This document shows, in pieces, positions 25,138-34,014 of a stretch of 64,000 nucleotides of DNA. A program made the position numbers and the translations under genes. Below the pieces are notes generated by a model, which did not search any database, had not been told where the DNA came from, and saw nothing but the letters and a program-made list of their open reading frames with translations. Each line of letters begins with the position of its first letter. The stretch's first letter is position 1. Origin of the DNA: Frigoribacterium sp. Leaf186 (lineage in GTDB: Bacteria > Actinomycetota > Actinomycetes > Actinomycetales > Microbacteriaceae); NCBI RefSeq assembly GCF_001423905.1, contig NZ_LMPQ01000010.1, positions 542,907-606,906 of the forward strand, read 5' to 3'.

Positions 25138-25742
25138 GACAAGGCCTCGACGAGCCGAATAAGCACGCCGGAGTCGATCAGGATGTAAAGCCCGAGGCCG
25201 ATGAACACTGCAGGCACGAGCCAGTGCTCGACTCTTTCGAGCAGCTCACTGACGGTTTTGCTCGTTCCGATGAACCGAGCGATGAGGCACCATACCGCCA
25301 CCAGGACAAGGAACACGATGATTGTGACGACGGTGTCCTGCACAGGATTTGTCCGGAACACGGGCGTGTAGAGCGAGATGTTGTCGGCACCGTTGGCGAT
25401 TGTGATGCCGGCGACTCCTAGGAGACCAACTGCGGAAATTGCGTCATTGTCGTCGTCATCATCGCCTCGGCGCCGAAGGGTGCGACCGAGACCGTAGATG
25501 CCGATGGCGAGTGGAATGAGGCCGAGGAATCCGACCCATTTATCCGGAACGATGGTGAGCCCGGCGGCGGCCACCACGCTGATGGCGACGAGGGTCACGA
25601 ACCCGGCGTATTGGCCGGCAACGACCTTCCACGCGGGCAGAGAGCCTCGTGCCGAGGCAACGAAGAGAACGGTCAGGACGACGATGTCGTCGATGTTGGT
25701 GGCCGCGAAAAGACCGACCGCAGCGACGATGGTGCCGATCAT
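25134..25742 (-). CDS. cadD: CadD-family cadmium resistance transporter
   Basis: Membrane protein of 202 residues with about six helices. ATNIDDIVVLTVLFV near the N-terminus and ANGADNISLYTPVF in the middle are the CadD/LysE-superfamily signatures (paired acidic motifs). A run of Asp (DDDDDND) lies in the central cytoplasmic loop. It probably exports Cd(II). I chose ATG 25742, which overlaps the ArsR stop by four bases. It sits between its sensor gene and lspA. Confidence 0.88.
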   Translation of the reverse strand: MIGTIVAAVGLFAATNIDDIVVLTVLFVASARGSLPAWKVVAGQYAGFVTLVAISVVAAAGLTIVPDKWVGFLGLIPLAIGIYGLGRTLRRRGDDDDDNDAISAVGLLGVAGITIANGADNISLYTPVFRTNPVQDTVVTIIVFLVLVAVWCLIARFIGTSKTVSELLERVEHWLVPAVFIGLGLYILIDSGVLIRLVEALS

Positions 25743-26071
25743 CGGGTCTGGCTTCCGTAAGTCGTGCACAAGTCGACCTTGTGCCCGGTAGAGGCAAGGA
25801 GCTGCTGGGCGGATTCGAGGACGTCAAGGACTTCCGGCGTGGCCACTGAGTAGAAGTTCTGCCGCCCCTCGGCGCGAGCGGTGACAAGGCCGCAGTCTCG
25901 AAGACAGGCGACATGCTCAGAAACAGTGGACTGGGCTAACCCGAGTTCGTCAGTGAGATCCCGGACACGCGCTTCGCTTTGGCCGAGTCGGCGCAGGATG
26001 AGCAAACGGCTCGGGTCAGCCAGCGAATGGAACAGCGAGACCGCTGCAGCTAGTTCTTCTATGATCGGCAC
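25739..26071 (-). CDS. ArsR-family Cd/Pb sensor (CmtR-like)
   Basis: Repressor of 110 residues. The helix-turn-helix LGLAQSTVSEHVACLRDCGL carries the Cys-x3-Cys pair (ACLRDC) seen in CmtR, and a further Cys is near the C-terminus (KVDLCTTYG), so a three-Cys Cd(II)/Pb(II) site is likely. It is the first gene of the operon with CadD and LspA. It is distinct in sequence from the CmtR at 9884. Confidence 0.88.
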   Translation of the reverse strand: MPIIEELAAAVSLFHSLADPSRLLILRRLGQSEARVRDLTDELGLAQSTVSEHVACLRDCGLVTARAEGRQNFYSVATPEVLDVLESAQQLLASTGHKVDLCTTYGSQTR

Positions 26072-26159
26072 AAGCCGATGATATCCCTTGCCGTCGATGT
26101 GCTTTTACTGTCTCGATAGACGATGGTTCACCGGGAATTGGGCCAGATCGCGTGGCGAG

Positions 26160-26729
26160 CTACTGCTGGTCGGCGCGTTGCAGAGCCCGGTAGACCGTCG
26201 AACGAGCGACGTCGAAGAGAGCCGCAATCTCACTCGTGGTGTGCGCGCCGGCTCGGTAGAGGTCGACCATGTGCTTCTCCTGCGACAGGTTCAGCTTGGG
26301 CTTCCGTCCACGGAGCTTGCCTGCGGCCTTCGCGATCGCCATGCCCTCGCGGGTCCGAGACCGAATGAGGTCGGCTTCGAACTCGGCAACCATGCCGAGC
26401 ACGTTAAAGAGCAGCCGGCCGACGGGGTCGGTCGGGTCATGCACGGCTCCCCCGAGGTTGAGCGCGACGCCCTTCGTTGTGAGCTCGTCAGCAATGTCGG
26501 TCGCGTCTCGCAGCGACCGCGCGAGGCGGTCGAGCTTCGTCACGACGAGAGTGTCCCCCTGACGGCACGCGGCCAATGCCTCTCGGAGACCCGGGCGCGC
26601 CCGGTTGGTTCCGGTCATGCCGTGATCGACGTAGATGTCCCGATCGGCGACACCAAGGGCGAGCAGGCCGTCACGCTGCGCTGCGACGTCCTGTCCAGAG
26701 GTCGAGACGCGGGCGTATCCGATGAGCAT
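26160..26729 (-). CDS. Serine recombinase / resolvase
   Basis: Small serine recombinase of 189 residues of the Tn3 resolvase/invertase type. The catalytic Ser is in YARVSTSGQ (Ser9); the Arg motif is VVTKLDRLARS; the long E helix follows (MVAEFEADLIRSRTREG) and a C-terminal helix-turn-helix (TTSEIAALFDVARSTVYRAL). No tnpA transposase of the Tn3 type is in the window, so it may be a transposon remnant or an inversion/resolution enzyme of the island. Candidate sites lie just upstream (26742-26887). Confidence 0.93.
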   Translation of the reverse strand: MLIGYARVSTSGQDVAAQRDGLLALGVADRDIYVDHGMTGTNRARPGLREALAACRQGDTLVVTKLDRLARSLRDATDIADELTTKGVALNLGGAVHDPTDPVGRLLFNVLGMVAEFEADLIRSRTREGMAIAKAAGKLRGRKPKLNLSQEKHMVDLYRAGAHTTSEIAALFDVARSTVYRALQRADQQ

Positions 26730-26741
26730 GGCGTCACTGTA

Positions 26742-26887
26742 GCGAATAAGGCACCTTCACCGGGCTTATTTGCGGACCGGTCTAATGGGAACGTGATTCT
26801 CACGTGATTCCAGGGTCGGGACACTCAACCCAAAGGGCCAGAGGGTGTCCCGGTGAACGACCGTCTAACGAGACGGTCGCTCACCGG
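26742..26887. promoter_or_regulatory. Dyads and direct repeats upstream of resolvase
   Basis: Three structures lie in the divergent gap between resolvase and CopB-type genes. GCGAATAAG (26742-26750) and CTTATTTGC (26765-26773) are inverted with one mismatch. ACGTGATTC is repeated directly at 26791-26799 and 26802-26810. A long dyad spans 26850-26887, with 17-position arms (one mismatch) around AACG. Together they resemble a multi-part recombinase site, but I cannot assign subsites. Confidence 0.5.
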
Positions 26888-26938
26888 TGCATTCATCAAT
26901 TGCTCGCCCATCACGAATCGAACCTAGTAAAACGGGAA

Positions 26939-26957
26939 TATACCCTGGGGGGGTATA
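26939..26957. promoter_or_regulatory. CsoR-type operator TATACCCTGGGGGGGTATA
   Basis: TATACCC and GGGTATA form an inverted repeat around a G-rich centre, the classic CsoR copper-repressor site (as in front of Bacillus copZA). It lies 84-102 bases upstream of the CopB-type ATPase start. A weak TTGCTC (26900) and TAGTAA (26925) could be promoter boxes placing the site at the transcription start. No csoR gene is visible in the window. Confidence 0.75.
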
Positions 26958-27040
26958 TGGTTGGGTCCGGTGATGGCCATGCAAATGGCATGGTGGTAGG
27001 CCGCGAGTGCCCATCTGTGGGCACGCAGGGAGGCACGCTC

Positions 27041-29140
27041 ATGGCGCAGTCCAAACACCAGCACACTCACGGCACTCTCGAGGCCAACGATGCAGGTTCC
27101 GAGGAGTCGGGGCACACCTCCGGTCATGACCACGGCTCAGGTCATGGTGGGCACGGCGACCATGTGGCGCAGTTCCGCCGACTGTTCTGGATCATGCTCG
27201 TCATCGCAGTCCCAGTCGTGGGGTTCTCGAGCATGTTCTCGATGCTCTTGGGCTATGGCCTCCCCGACGCAGGTTGGGTTCCCTGGGTCTCGCCGCTCCT
27301 GGGAGCCGTGATGTACGTGTGGGGCGGGAAGCCGTTCCTCGTCGGGGCAGTGTCGGAGCTGCGGGCACGGAAACCGGGGATGATGCTCCTCATCGGGTTG
27401 GCGATCACGGTGGCGTTCATCGCATCCCTTGGGGCAAGCCTGTCGCTTCTGGATGCGGCGCTCGATTTCTGGTGGGAGCTGGCGCTCCTGATCGTGATCA
27501 TGCTCCTGGGTCACTGGGTCGAGATGCGCTCCCTTGCCCAGACCACGTCAGCCCTTGACTCTCTCGCCGCCCTCCTCCCCGACGAAGCCGAACGTGTCAC
27601 TGGGGACACCACCGAAACCGTGCCGCCGGAATCTCTTGTCGTAGGGGATGTGATCGTCGTCCGTCCTGGGGGCCGAGTGCCCGCTGACGGGGTCATCACG
27701 GACGGATCGGCGAGCATGGATGAGTCGATGATCACCGGGGAATCTCGCCCCGTTCGCCGGGCGGCTGGCGACCAGGTCATCGCGGGAACCGTGGCCACCG
27801 ATTCCGGTATCCGAGTCACCGTCGCCGCAGTCGGGCACGACACCGCCCTGGCCGGCATTCAACGCCTCGTCACAGACGCACAGAACTCTTCCTCCCGCGC
27901 GCAGAGGATCGCCGACACCGCGGCGGGCTGGTTGTTCTGGTTAGCCCTGGGTGCGGGAATCATCACCGCGATCGTGTGGAGCTTGGTGGGACAACCCGAC
28001 GAGGCCGTCATTCGGACGATCACCGTGCTGGTGATCGCGTGCCCTCACGCGTTGGGATTGGCGATTCCCCTGGTCGTGTCGATCGCGACCGAGCGCGCCG
28101 CCCGGGGCGGGGTACTCGTCAAGGACCGCCTGGCGTTGGAGAGCATGCGGACCGTCAGCGTTGTCCTGTTCGACAAGACCGGCACCCTGACCCGAGGCAC
28201 CCCGGCCGTGACCGCCATCGAACCTGTTGGCACGATGTCCGCGGACGAACTCCTCGCCCTCGCGGCGTCCGCGGAGAACGATTCCGAGCATCCCCTCGCG
28301 AAAGCGATCGTGACTGCCGCCCGCGAACGACACCTGGCCCTGGCGCCGGCAACTGACTTCACCTCCTCCCCCGCGGTCGGTGTCAGCGCCACGGTGACCG
28401 GCCGGCACGTGCAGGTGGGTGGCCCTGCCCTGCTGACCCAGGAACACGGGACCGAACTTGAGATCGCGAACACGTGGCGGGAGGACGGTTCGATCATTCT
28501 GCACATCGTGATCGACGGGCATGTGGCGGGCGCGCTTGCGCTGGCTGATGAGGTGCGCCCGGAGTCCCGCGACGCGATCGACGCGCTAAAAGCGCTCGGT
28601 GTGGAGCCGGTGATGATCACCGGCGACGCCGACGCTGTCGCCTCGACCGTTGCCCGGGAGCTGGGCATCAGCCGGTACTTCGCCGGCGTCCGCCCCGAGG
28701 ACAAATCCTCCAAGGTCAAACAGCTCCAGACGGAGGGTCACAAAGTGGCGATGGTGGGTGACGGGGTGAACGATGCCCCGGCCCTCGCGCAGGCCGACGT
28801 CGGGATTGCAATCGGTGCGGGAACAGACGTCGCCATTGCCTCCGCAGGGGTGATCCTGGCCTCGGATGACCCACGGTCGGTGCTGTCCGTCATCGAACTG
28901 TCCCGCAGCAGCTATCGGAAGATGACCCAGAACCTCTGGTGGGCTGCTGGCTACAACTTGCTCTCCGTGCCTCTCGCTGCCGGGGTGCTCGCCCCTGTCG
29001 GGTTCATCCTCCCCATGTCGATCGGCGCGCTCCTGATGTCGGTGTCCACGATCGTTGTCGCCCTCAATGCTCAACTGCTTCGACGCTTGGATCTCAGCCC
29101 CAAAGCGAGCGTCGAGACGGTCCTGCACCGCCACCGCTGA
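27041..29140 (+). CDS. CopB-type P1B copper-transporting ATPase
   Basis: P-type ATPase of 699 residues. The N-terminus is His-rich and lacks a CxxC domain. Seen: TGES near 232, the membrane metal motif CPH at 334-336 (P1B-3 class), the phosphorylated Asp in DKTGTLT near 378, a GDGVNDAPAL hinge near 573, and C-terminal helices with YNLLSVPLAAG and MSVSTIVVALNA. P1B-3 pumps export Cu(II) or Cu(I). I chose ATG 27041 with GGGAGG ahead of it, because the upstream ATG at 26957 overlaps the CsoR-type operator. It is the main copper efflux pump of the island. Confidence 0.92.
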   Translation: MAQSKHQHTHGTLEANDAGSEESGHTSGHDHGSGHGGHGDHVAQFRRLFWIMLVIAVPVVGFSSMFSMLLGYGLPDAGWVPWVSPLLGAVMYVWGGKPFLVGAVSELRARKPGMMLLIGLAITVAFIASLGASLSLLDAALDFWWELALLIVIMLLGHWVEMRSLAQTTSALDSLAALLPDEAERVTGDTTETVPPESLVVGDVIVVRPGGRVPADGVITDGSASMDESMITGESRPVRRAAGDQVIAGTVATDSGIRVTVAAVGHDTALAGIQRLVTDAQNSSSRAQRIADTAAGWLFWLALGAGIITAIVWSLVGQPDEAVIRTITVLVIACPHALGLAIPLVVSIATERAARGGVLVKDRLALESMRTVSVVLFDKTGTLTRGTPAVTAIEPVGTMSADELLALAASAENDSEHPLAKAIVTAARERHLALAPATDFTSSPAVGVSATVTGRHVQVGGPALLTQEHGTELEIANTWREDGSIILHIVIDGHVAGALALADEVRPESRDAIDALKALGVEPVMITGDADAVASTVARELGISRYFAGVRPEDKSSKVKQLQTEGHKVAMVGDGVNDAPALAQADVGIAIGAGTDVAIASAGVILASDDPRSVLSVIELSRSSYRKMTQNLWWAAGYNLLSVPLAAGVLAPVGFILPMSIGALLMSVSTIVVALNAQLLRRLDLSPKASVETVLHRHR

Positions 29141-29233
29141 CCGGCGTCTCACCCCAGCTCGCGACGCCCGGAACCCACTGGGTGCACTCGTCTTCGACTT
29201 GTACACTCTGACCGACTACACCAAAGGAGAGTC

Positions 29234-29695
29234 ATGACCGGCCACCCGACGCGCATCCCTACGGGGTTGGGGCGTCTGGCGACCGCGGTGGTGCTGATTC
29301 TTCTTCTGGTCGGTAGTGCCCTGTTAATGCACACGCTCGCCGGTCACACCGGAACCCACACGGCCACCACAACCGCCAGTCACGAACACGACGCCGCAAC
29401 AGCCCACGACACCACCGCGACCACCACGGCGTTCTCGGCTGCGCCTGCGGGCACAGGCGACGTCACCGTGGCGGGCGCTGATGATTGCGGCGGGCTCTGC
29501 GCGATGCTCTGCGCGATCATGGGCATGGCCTGCCTGATGGTGTTGATCGTGTCCACCTGGGCGCTCCTGCGACGCCGGGGAGCCCGCGCCTTGTTCATCC
29601 TGTCTAAGACCCTGGGCGCGATGCCGGCACTGCCGACAATCACCGTCCTGCGCCCTGCTCCGAATCTGGCGCAGCTCAGCATTCTCCGCGTCTAA
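29234..29695 (+). CDS. DUF6153-like membrane protein (copy 2)
   Basis: Protein of 153 residues: helix LATAVVLILLLVGSALLMHT, a Thr/His-rich outer loop, a second helix with CAMLCAIMGMACLMVLI, and a tail ending LSILRV. It is a clear paralogue of the protein at 23924-24343. The ATG at 29234 follows AAGGAGAGTC. It is followed after 87 bases by the DUF305 lipoprotein copy 2. A role near copper is inferred from its position after the CopB-type pump. Confidence 0.83.
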   Translation: MTGHPTRIPTGLGRLATAVVLILLLVGSALLMHTLAGHTGTHTATTTASHEHDAATAHDTTATTTAFSAAPAGTGDVTVAGADDCGGLCAMLCAIMGMACLMVLIVSTWALLRRRGARALFILSKTLGAMPALPTITVLRPAPNLAQLSILRV

Positions 29696-29782
29696 ACCTG
29701 CCCCTTGGGGACCAGCTCCCCGATACGAGACCCGCGGCCGTTCAGCGTGCCGCACACTTTCTCACCCCAAGGGACACACACC

Positions 29783-30364
29783 ATGAACCGCACCAAAACT
29801 TTCTTCGTTGGCGCCACCGCCGTCATCGCCGCGCTGGCCCTCGCTGGCTGCGCCGACACTTCCACCTCCGACACGTCCTCGGGATCGTCCGCTGCCTCTG
29901 AGGCGGCGGTGTTCAACGACCAGGACGTCATGTTCGCCCAGATGATGCTGCCCCACCACGAGCAGGCCGTCGAGATGAGCGACACCCTCATCAGCAAGGG
30001 CGACACCGTCGACTCCGACGTCCTCGCGCTGGCAGAAACCATCAAGGACGAGCAGGGGCCTGAGATCGATCAGCTCACCACGTGGCTGGGTGACTGGGGT
30101 CAGGACACGTCTGCGTCGATGGATCACTCCATGGACGGCATGATGAGCGAATCCGACATGACCTCCCTCGAGGATGCCTCGGGCACGGAGGCGTCACGCC
30201 TGTTCTTGGAGCAGATGACCGAGCACCACAAGGGCGCCGTGGACATGGCGCAGCAGGAAGTCGACGGCGGGGAAAACCCCGACGCAGTCGAGATGGCGAA
30301 GAACATCGTCGAATCTCAGACGGCACAGATCGACCAGATGGACAGCCTTCTCAGCTCCCTCTGA
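29783..30364 (+). CDS. DUF305 lipoprotein, His/Met-rich (copy 2)
   Basis: Lipoprotein of 193 residues: lipobox LAGC (Cys23), low-complexity Ser/Thr linker, two DUF305 repeats with MMLPHHEQAVEMS and QMTEHHKGAVDMA, and MDHSMDGMM between them. The C-terminal two-thirds is almost the same as copy 1 at 23264-23842, pointing to recent duplication. The ATG at 29783 lies after a CCCCAAGGGAC stretch also seen upstream of copy 1. Likely outer-surface copper buffer. Confidence 0.9.
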   Translation: MNRTKTFFVGATAVIAALALAGCADTSTSDTSSGSSAASEAAVFNDQDVMFAQMMLPHHEQAVEMSDTLISKGDTVDSDVLALAETIKDEQGPEIDQLTTWLGDWGQDTSASMDHSMDGMMSESDMTSLEDASGTEASRLFLEQMTEHHKGAVDMAQQEVDGGENPDAVEMAKNIVESQTAQIDQMDSLLSSL

Positions 30365-30397
30365 CCCTTCCACGGGGCGAGGCACCCAGCCGGTGCC

Positions 30398-31420
30398 TTG
30401 CCCCTGGGCGGTGCCCTGTGCCCGCGCACCCGTCGTACTTCTCACACCATCGAAAGCTTCCTGGTGCCCCAAAATCTTTCTGCCCCCGTGCCTCCTGCCG
30501 CCCTCACTCGCCGGGAAGCGCTCGCCCGCGAACGCACCGCCGGCCCCTCCTCCTCACCGTCGGCCCCCCGCCGACGCACCTACCAAGCAGCAGAACCGCT
30601 CCCATCCACCGCCCGAACCAAGCTTCGAGCAACACTTCCCGGAGCAGCACCTCGAGCCCGGCCGTGGGCTGTGGAGCAGCTCCCCGAGAGCGCCTGGTCG
30701 GTACCGGCTCGTCCCCGCAAGCTCCGCACCCTGGGTCCTGTTATCGGGGCGCTGGCGGTGGCGATGTTCTTCACCGCAAACACGACCCCGGCTACTGCCT
30801 CTGATCTGGCGGGCGGGGCCACCCCGACGAGTGTTGTTGCCCCGATCAGTGGACAATCCCTTGCCGCCTCCGTGGTGGCATTGTCCGTTGACGGTCGAGA
30901 CGGCTACGCCGTGACCGAGCAAGCACTCGCCACCACACAAAGTGCTACCTCGGGAGGTGCCGGAGCAGCAGCCCAGGTCAATACCGGGACCGGGGACATT
31001 CGGTGGCCCTTCCCTGGGGTAACCCCCCTCAGCTCGGACTTCGGGCCCCGGGCGCGGCCGTGCGGTGCGTGTTCGGCCATGCACGAGGGAATCGACATGG
31101 TCCCGGGCAAGAACACCCCCATCGGGGCGATCGCTGCCGGCACCGTTCGTGTGTCGGGGATGGGCGGGGCGTACGGGCAGTACGCCATCATCGACCACCA
31201 GATCGATGGCCAGACCGTCAGCAGCCTCTACGCCCACATGGTCCTCGGTTCCAGCCCCCTGCGGGTCGGAGACCGTGTCAATGTCGGGGACCTGGTGGGC
31301 CGGGTAGGCAACAGCGGGGTCAGCACCGGTGCGCACCTGCACCTGAGCATCTTGCTTGGCGGCACACTTCAGATCGACCCGCAGCTGTGGCTCGAAACCA
31401 ACGCCGGCCGGGTGCTCTGA
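30398..31420 (+). CDS. M23 peptidase, membrane anchored
   Basis: Protein of up to 340 residues. The basic Pro/Ala-rich N-terminus (about 1-110) lies inside the cell, one membrane helix follows (LGPVIGALAVAMFFTANT), and the outer part ends in a LytM/M23 domain with HEGIDM (HxxxD) and GAHLHLS (HxH). A PCGACSAM loop with two Cys precedes the metal motif. The start is uncertain: TTG 30398 gives the longest form, GTG 30464 is equally possible. It is separated from the next M23 gene by one base. Confidence 0.82.
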   Translation: MPLGGALCPRTRRTSHTIESFLVPQNLSAPVPPAALTRREALARERTAGPSSSPSAPRRRTYQAAEPLPSTARTKLRATLPGAAPRARPWAVEQLPESAWSVPARPRKLRTLGPVIGALAVAMFFTANTTPATASDLAGGATPTSVVAPISGQSLAASVVALSVDGRDGYAVTEQALATTQSATSGGAGAAAQVNTGTGDIRWPFPGVTPLSSDFGPRARPCGACSAMHEGIDMVPGKNTPIGAIAAGTVRVSGMGGAYGQYAIIDHQIDGQTVSSLYAHMVLGSSPLRVGDRVNVGDLVGRVGNSGVSTGAHLHLSILLGGTLQIDPQLWLETNAGRVL

Positions 31421-31421
31421 C

Positions 31422-32705
31422 ATGACGCCCGCACAACAGCCACCCGGTCGTGGCCACATCATCCGTCCCTTCCGGGTGAGGCTCGTTCTGGGGAGCATCA
31501 CGGTGGTGGCGATGGTTGTTGCCGTCCTCACCCCGGTGGGGCAGGCGTCCGCAGTTGAGTACCCGACGTGGGCCGAGGTCGAAGCAGCTCGTGCCTCCGA
31601 AACGGAAGGCCAGGCCCTCGTGGCGCAGATCACGACGCAGATCGCAGAACTCGACTCCGCGGCCACTGCCAGCGCTGAGCTCGCTCTGACCCGTGGCGCC
31701 GAGTACGAGGAAGCAGACGCTCAGTTCCTCGACGCGGCGTACCAAGCAGACACACTCCAGGAGCAGGCCCGCACAGCCGAGGCCACCGCCACCCAGTCTC
31801 GAGACCGGGCAGCTCAGATCATCGCGTCGCAAGCACGCAGCGGCGGCCAGGACTTGACCAGCACCCTGCTCACCGGCGCCCAGGACCCGGACGATTTTCT
31901 CTCTCAGCTGGGGTTTGCCGACAAGCTCGCTGAAACAAGCCAAGGCATCTACGTCGACGCAAGCCAGGATCAGAACATCGCTCAGGGCCTCGGCGATCAG
32001 GCGGCCCTCGCCCGGGACGCCCGCGACGCTCTCCGCCAGGAAGCCGATGACGCCCGCCGGGACGCCGAGGCTGCCTCCGCGGCAGCCGATGAGGCACTGG
32101 CAGTGCAAGTCGACAAGCAAGCTGAGCTGCAAGCGCAGCTTGCCGTGCTCACGGATCAGCGTGCCGCGACCGAGCAGGACTTCGCCGCCGGCGAAGCTGC
32201 CCGCGCCGCAGAACGGGCACGCATCCAGGCGGAAGCAGCCGCCCGGGCTGCCGCTGCGGCCGCGGCTGCAACGTCTGCCGGTCAAGTAGCCGGGAGCGGA
32301 TGGGCCAACCCCACCACCGGTCGAATGGTCAGCGCCTACGGGTACCGAATTCACCCCATTCAACGGGTCTGGAAGTTGCACTCCGGGATCGACATCGCTG
32401 GGGGATGCGGGGTACCGATCTACGCCGCTTCGGCCGGCACCGTGGCCTACTCAGGGGTCTACGGCAGCTACGGCAACTGGATCCTCCTCGAACACGCTAA
32501 CGGCATTCAGACCGGCTACGCCCACATCGAAAACGGTGGGCTGCTCGTCAGCCGCGGCCAGCGGGTCGAAGCCGGGCAACTGATCGCTCGTGCCGGTTCG
32601 ACAGGCGGGTCCACCGGCTGCCATCTGCACTACGAAGTGCGACCAGGAGGTACCTCCACGGACCCCGCGCCCTTCATGTCCGCCCGCGGCATTCGACTCG
32701 GCTGA
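31422..32705 (+). CDS. Secreted M23 peptidase with coiled coil (copy 2)
   Basis: Protein of 427 residues with an N-terminal membrane or signal segment, a long coiled coil (about 50-290; begins VEYPTWAEVEAARASE, compare AYPTWDDVIAARSNE in the 12861 protein), and a C-terminal LytM/M23 domain with HSGIDIAGGCG and GCHLHYEVRPGG. It probably acts on peptidoglycan or activates a hydrolase. ATG 31422 is one base after the previous stop. It shares architecture and several motifs with 12861-14102, so both come from one ancestor. Confidence 0.9.
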   Translation: MTPAQQPPGRGHIIRPFRVRLVLGSITVVAMVVAVLTPVGQASAVEYPTWAEVEAARASETEGQALVAQITTQIAELDSAATASAELALTRGAEYEEADAQFLDAAYQADTLQEQARTAEATATQSRDRAAQIIASQARSGGQDLTSTLLTGAQDPDDFLSQLGFADKLAETSQGIYVDASQDQNIAQGLGDQAALARDARDALRQEADDARRDAEAASAAADEALAVQVDKQAELQAQLAVLTDQRAATEQDFAAGEAARAAERARIQAEAAARAAAAAAAATSAGQVAGSGWANPTTGRMVSAYGYRIHPIQRVWKLHSGIDIAGGCGVPIYAASAGTVAYSGVYGSYGNWILLEHANGIQTGYAHIENGGLLVSRGQRVEAGQLIARAGSTGGSTGCHLHYEVRPGGTSTDPAPFMSARGIRLG

Positions 32706-32744
32706 CCGCCCGCCCGACAGGAAATCACCATCACCACGTCACAC

Positions 32745-33647
32745 ATGCGCCCCACGAAAGCCCTCGCCGGACTCGCCGCTACGACTGCAGTGATCCTCGG
32801 CATGGCCGCGTGCACGAACGCCACCACCGCCCCTCCGACGGCTGACGCATCCCTGGAACACGTCCACGCGTTTGCTCACGTGGACAACTCCCCCGTTGTC
32901 CTCGTGGGCACACACACCGGCCTGTGGAAGTTCGCCCTGACCGCGGTCGACCCTGATCGCCCCCGAGAGGCACCGTTGATCCCGGTCGGTGACGACCGGT
33001 TCGACGTCATGGGGCTCACGACCACGCCGCAAGACGTACTCATCGCCTCAGGCCACCCCGCAGTCACCGCTCCGACGACAGCGCCGTCCAACCGGGGGCT
33101 GCTTCGCAGTGAGGACTCGGGGACAACGTGGCAGACCATCAGCCTGGAGGGCAAAGCCGACTTTCACGACCTGACGACGGCCGCCGATAGCGTCCTTGGG
33201 CTGAACTCGACCACCCAGGCCATCCTTCGGAGCGACGATGACGGTGCGACCTGGACAACGGAAGCAACAACAACGGCCCTGTCACTGGCCGTCGACTCGG
33301 CCAACCCCGAGATCCTTTGGGCCGCAGGTCCCGATGGTCTGGAACGCAGCACCGACCGCGGCGCCACCCTGACCCCTAGCCCCGAGGCGCCGCCACTTGT
33401 GCACGTCGCCTCATCTGCATATTCGATCGCTGGCGCAACCATTGACGGCACCGTATGGTCTCTCGATCCAGGGAGCGCAACCTGGTCACAGGTCGGACAG
33501 CTCGAAGGCCAACCGCAAGCCTTCGACATCATCGACATAGGCGACAAGACCGTTCAATTCGCCGTCGATGATCGAGCCATTGTCGTCAGTCACGACAACG
33601 GCCGCACCTGGACCCCCGTGCCTTTGACGCTCAAGCAGAACGAGTAG
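32745..33647 (+). CDS. BNR/Asp-box repeat lipoprotein (F510_1955-like)
   Basis: Lipoprotein of 300 residues with lipobox GMAAC (Cys23) and beta-propeller repeats marked by Asp-boxes: SEDSGTTW, SDDDGATW, STDRGATL and SHDNGRTW. The first propeller blade (HVHAFAHVDNSPVVLVGTHT) matches actinobacterial F510_1955-type glycosylhydrolase-like proteins. Enzymatic activity is doubtful; the family is common in copper gene clusters. It closes the metal part of the island and is another client for LspA and Lnt. Confidence 0.82.
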   Translation: MRPTKALAGLAATTAVILGMAACTNATTAPPTADASLEHVHAFAHVDNSPVVLVGTHTGLWKFALTAVDPDRPREAPLIPVGDDRFDVMGLTTTPQDVLIASGHPAVTAPTTAPSNRGLLRSEDSGTTWQTISLEGKADFHDLTTAADSVLGLNSTTQAILRSDDDGATWTTEATTTALSLAVDSANPEILWAAGPDGLERSTDRGATLTPSPEAPPLVHVASSAYSIAGATIDGTVWSLDPGSATWSQVGQLEGQPQAFDIIDIGDKTVQFAVDDRAIVVSHDNGRTWTPVPLTLKQNE

Positions 33648-34014
33648 AGAAGCGGCTTAGCGATCGTCAACCGGACGATCGCCAACCTCGACCATTTCCT
33701 CAGAGCTGCACTGATCCGACTGTCGCAGATAGGTGGTCCGAAACAGATTCCGGTGACGGGCCCCTATGTGACACTGCCGAAATGACCTCGTCGCCCCTCC
33801 TCGAATGCGCCTGTTCGCCGATCGTCGCTCCCTACCTCACAGCCCCGCATGACGCCCAGGCAGGTCTTGGAGGGTCGGCCCAGCCGATGCAGAAAAGCGA
33901 GGGCGGGCCAGGAAGAAACCTGGCCACCCGGTCGGCTCCTGGGCACCTATCGCCAGTCAAGCCGTTGACGGTCACCCCGTTAGCATCGGTGCCCGCCTCC
34001 CTCGGAGCTGATGC
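33648..34014. other. Gene-free stretch with a perfect dyad
   Basis: About 370 bases without a convincing gene. GCGATCGTC (33660-33668) and GACGATCGC (33674-33682) form a perfect 9-bp inverted repeat just after the BNR lipoprotein gene and may act as its terminator, though no T-run follows. The stretch separates the metal block from the recombination module. Confidence 0.45.
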
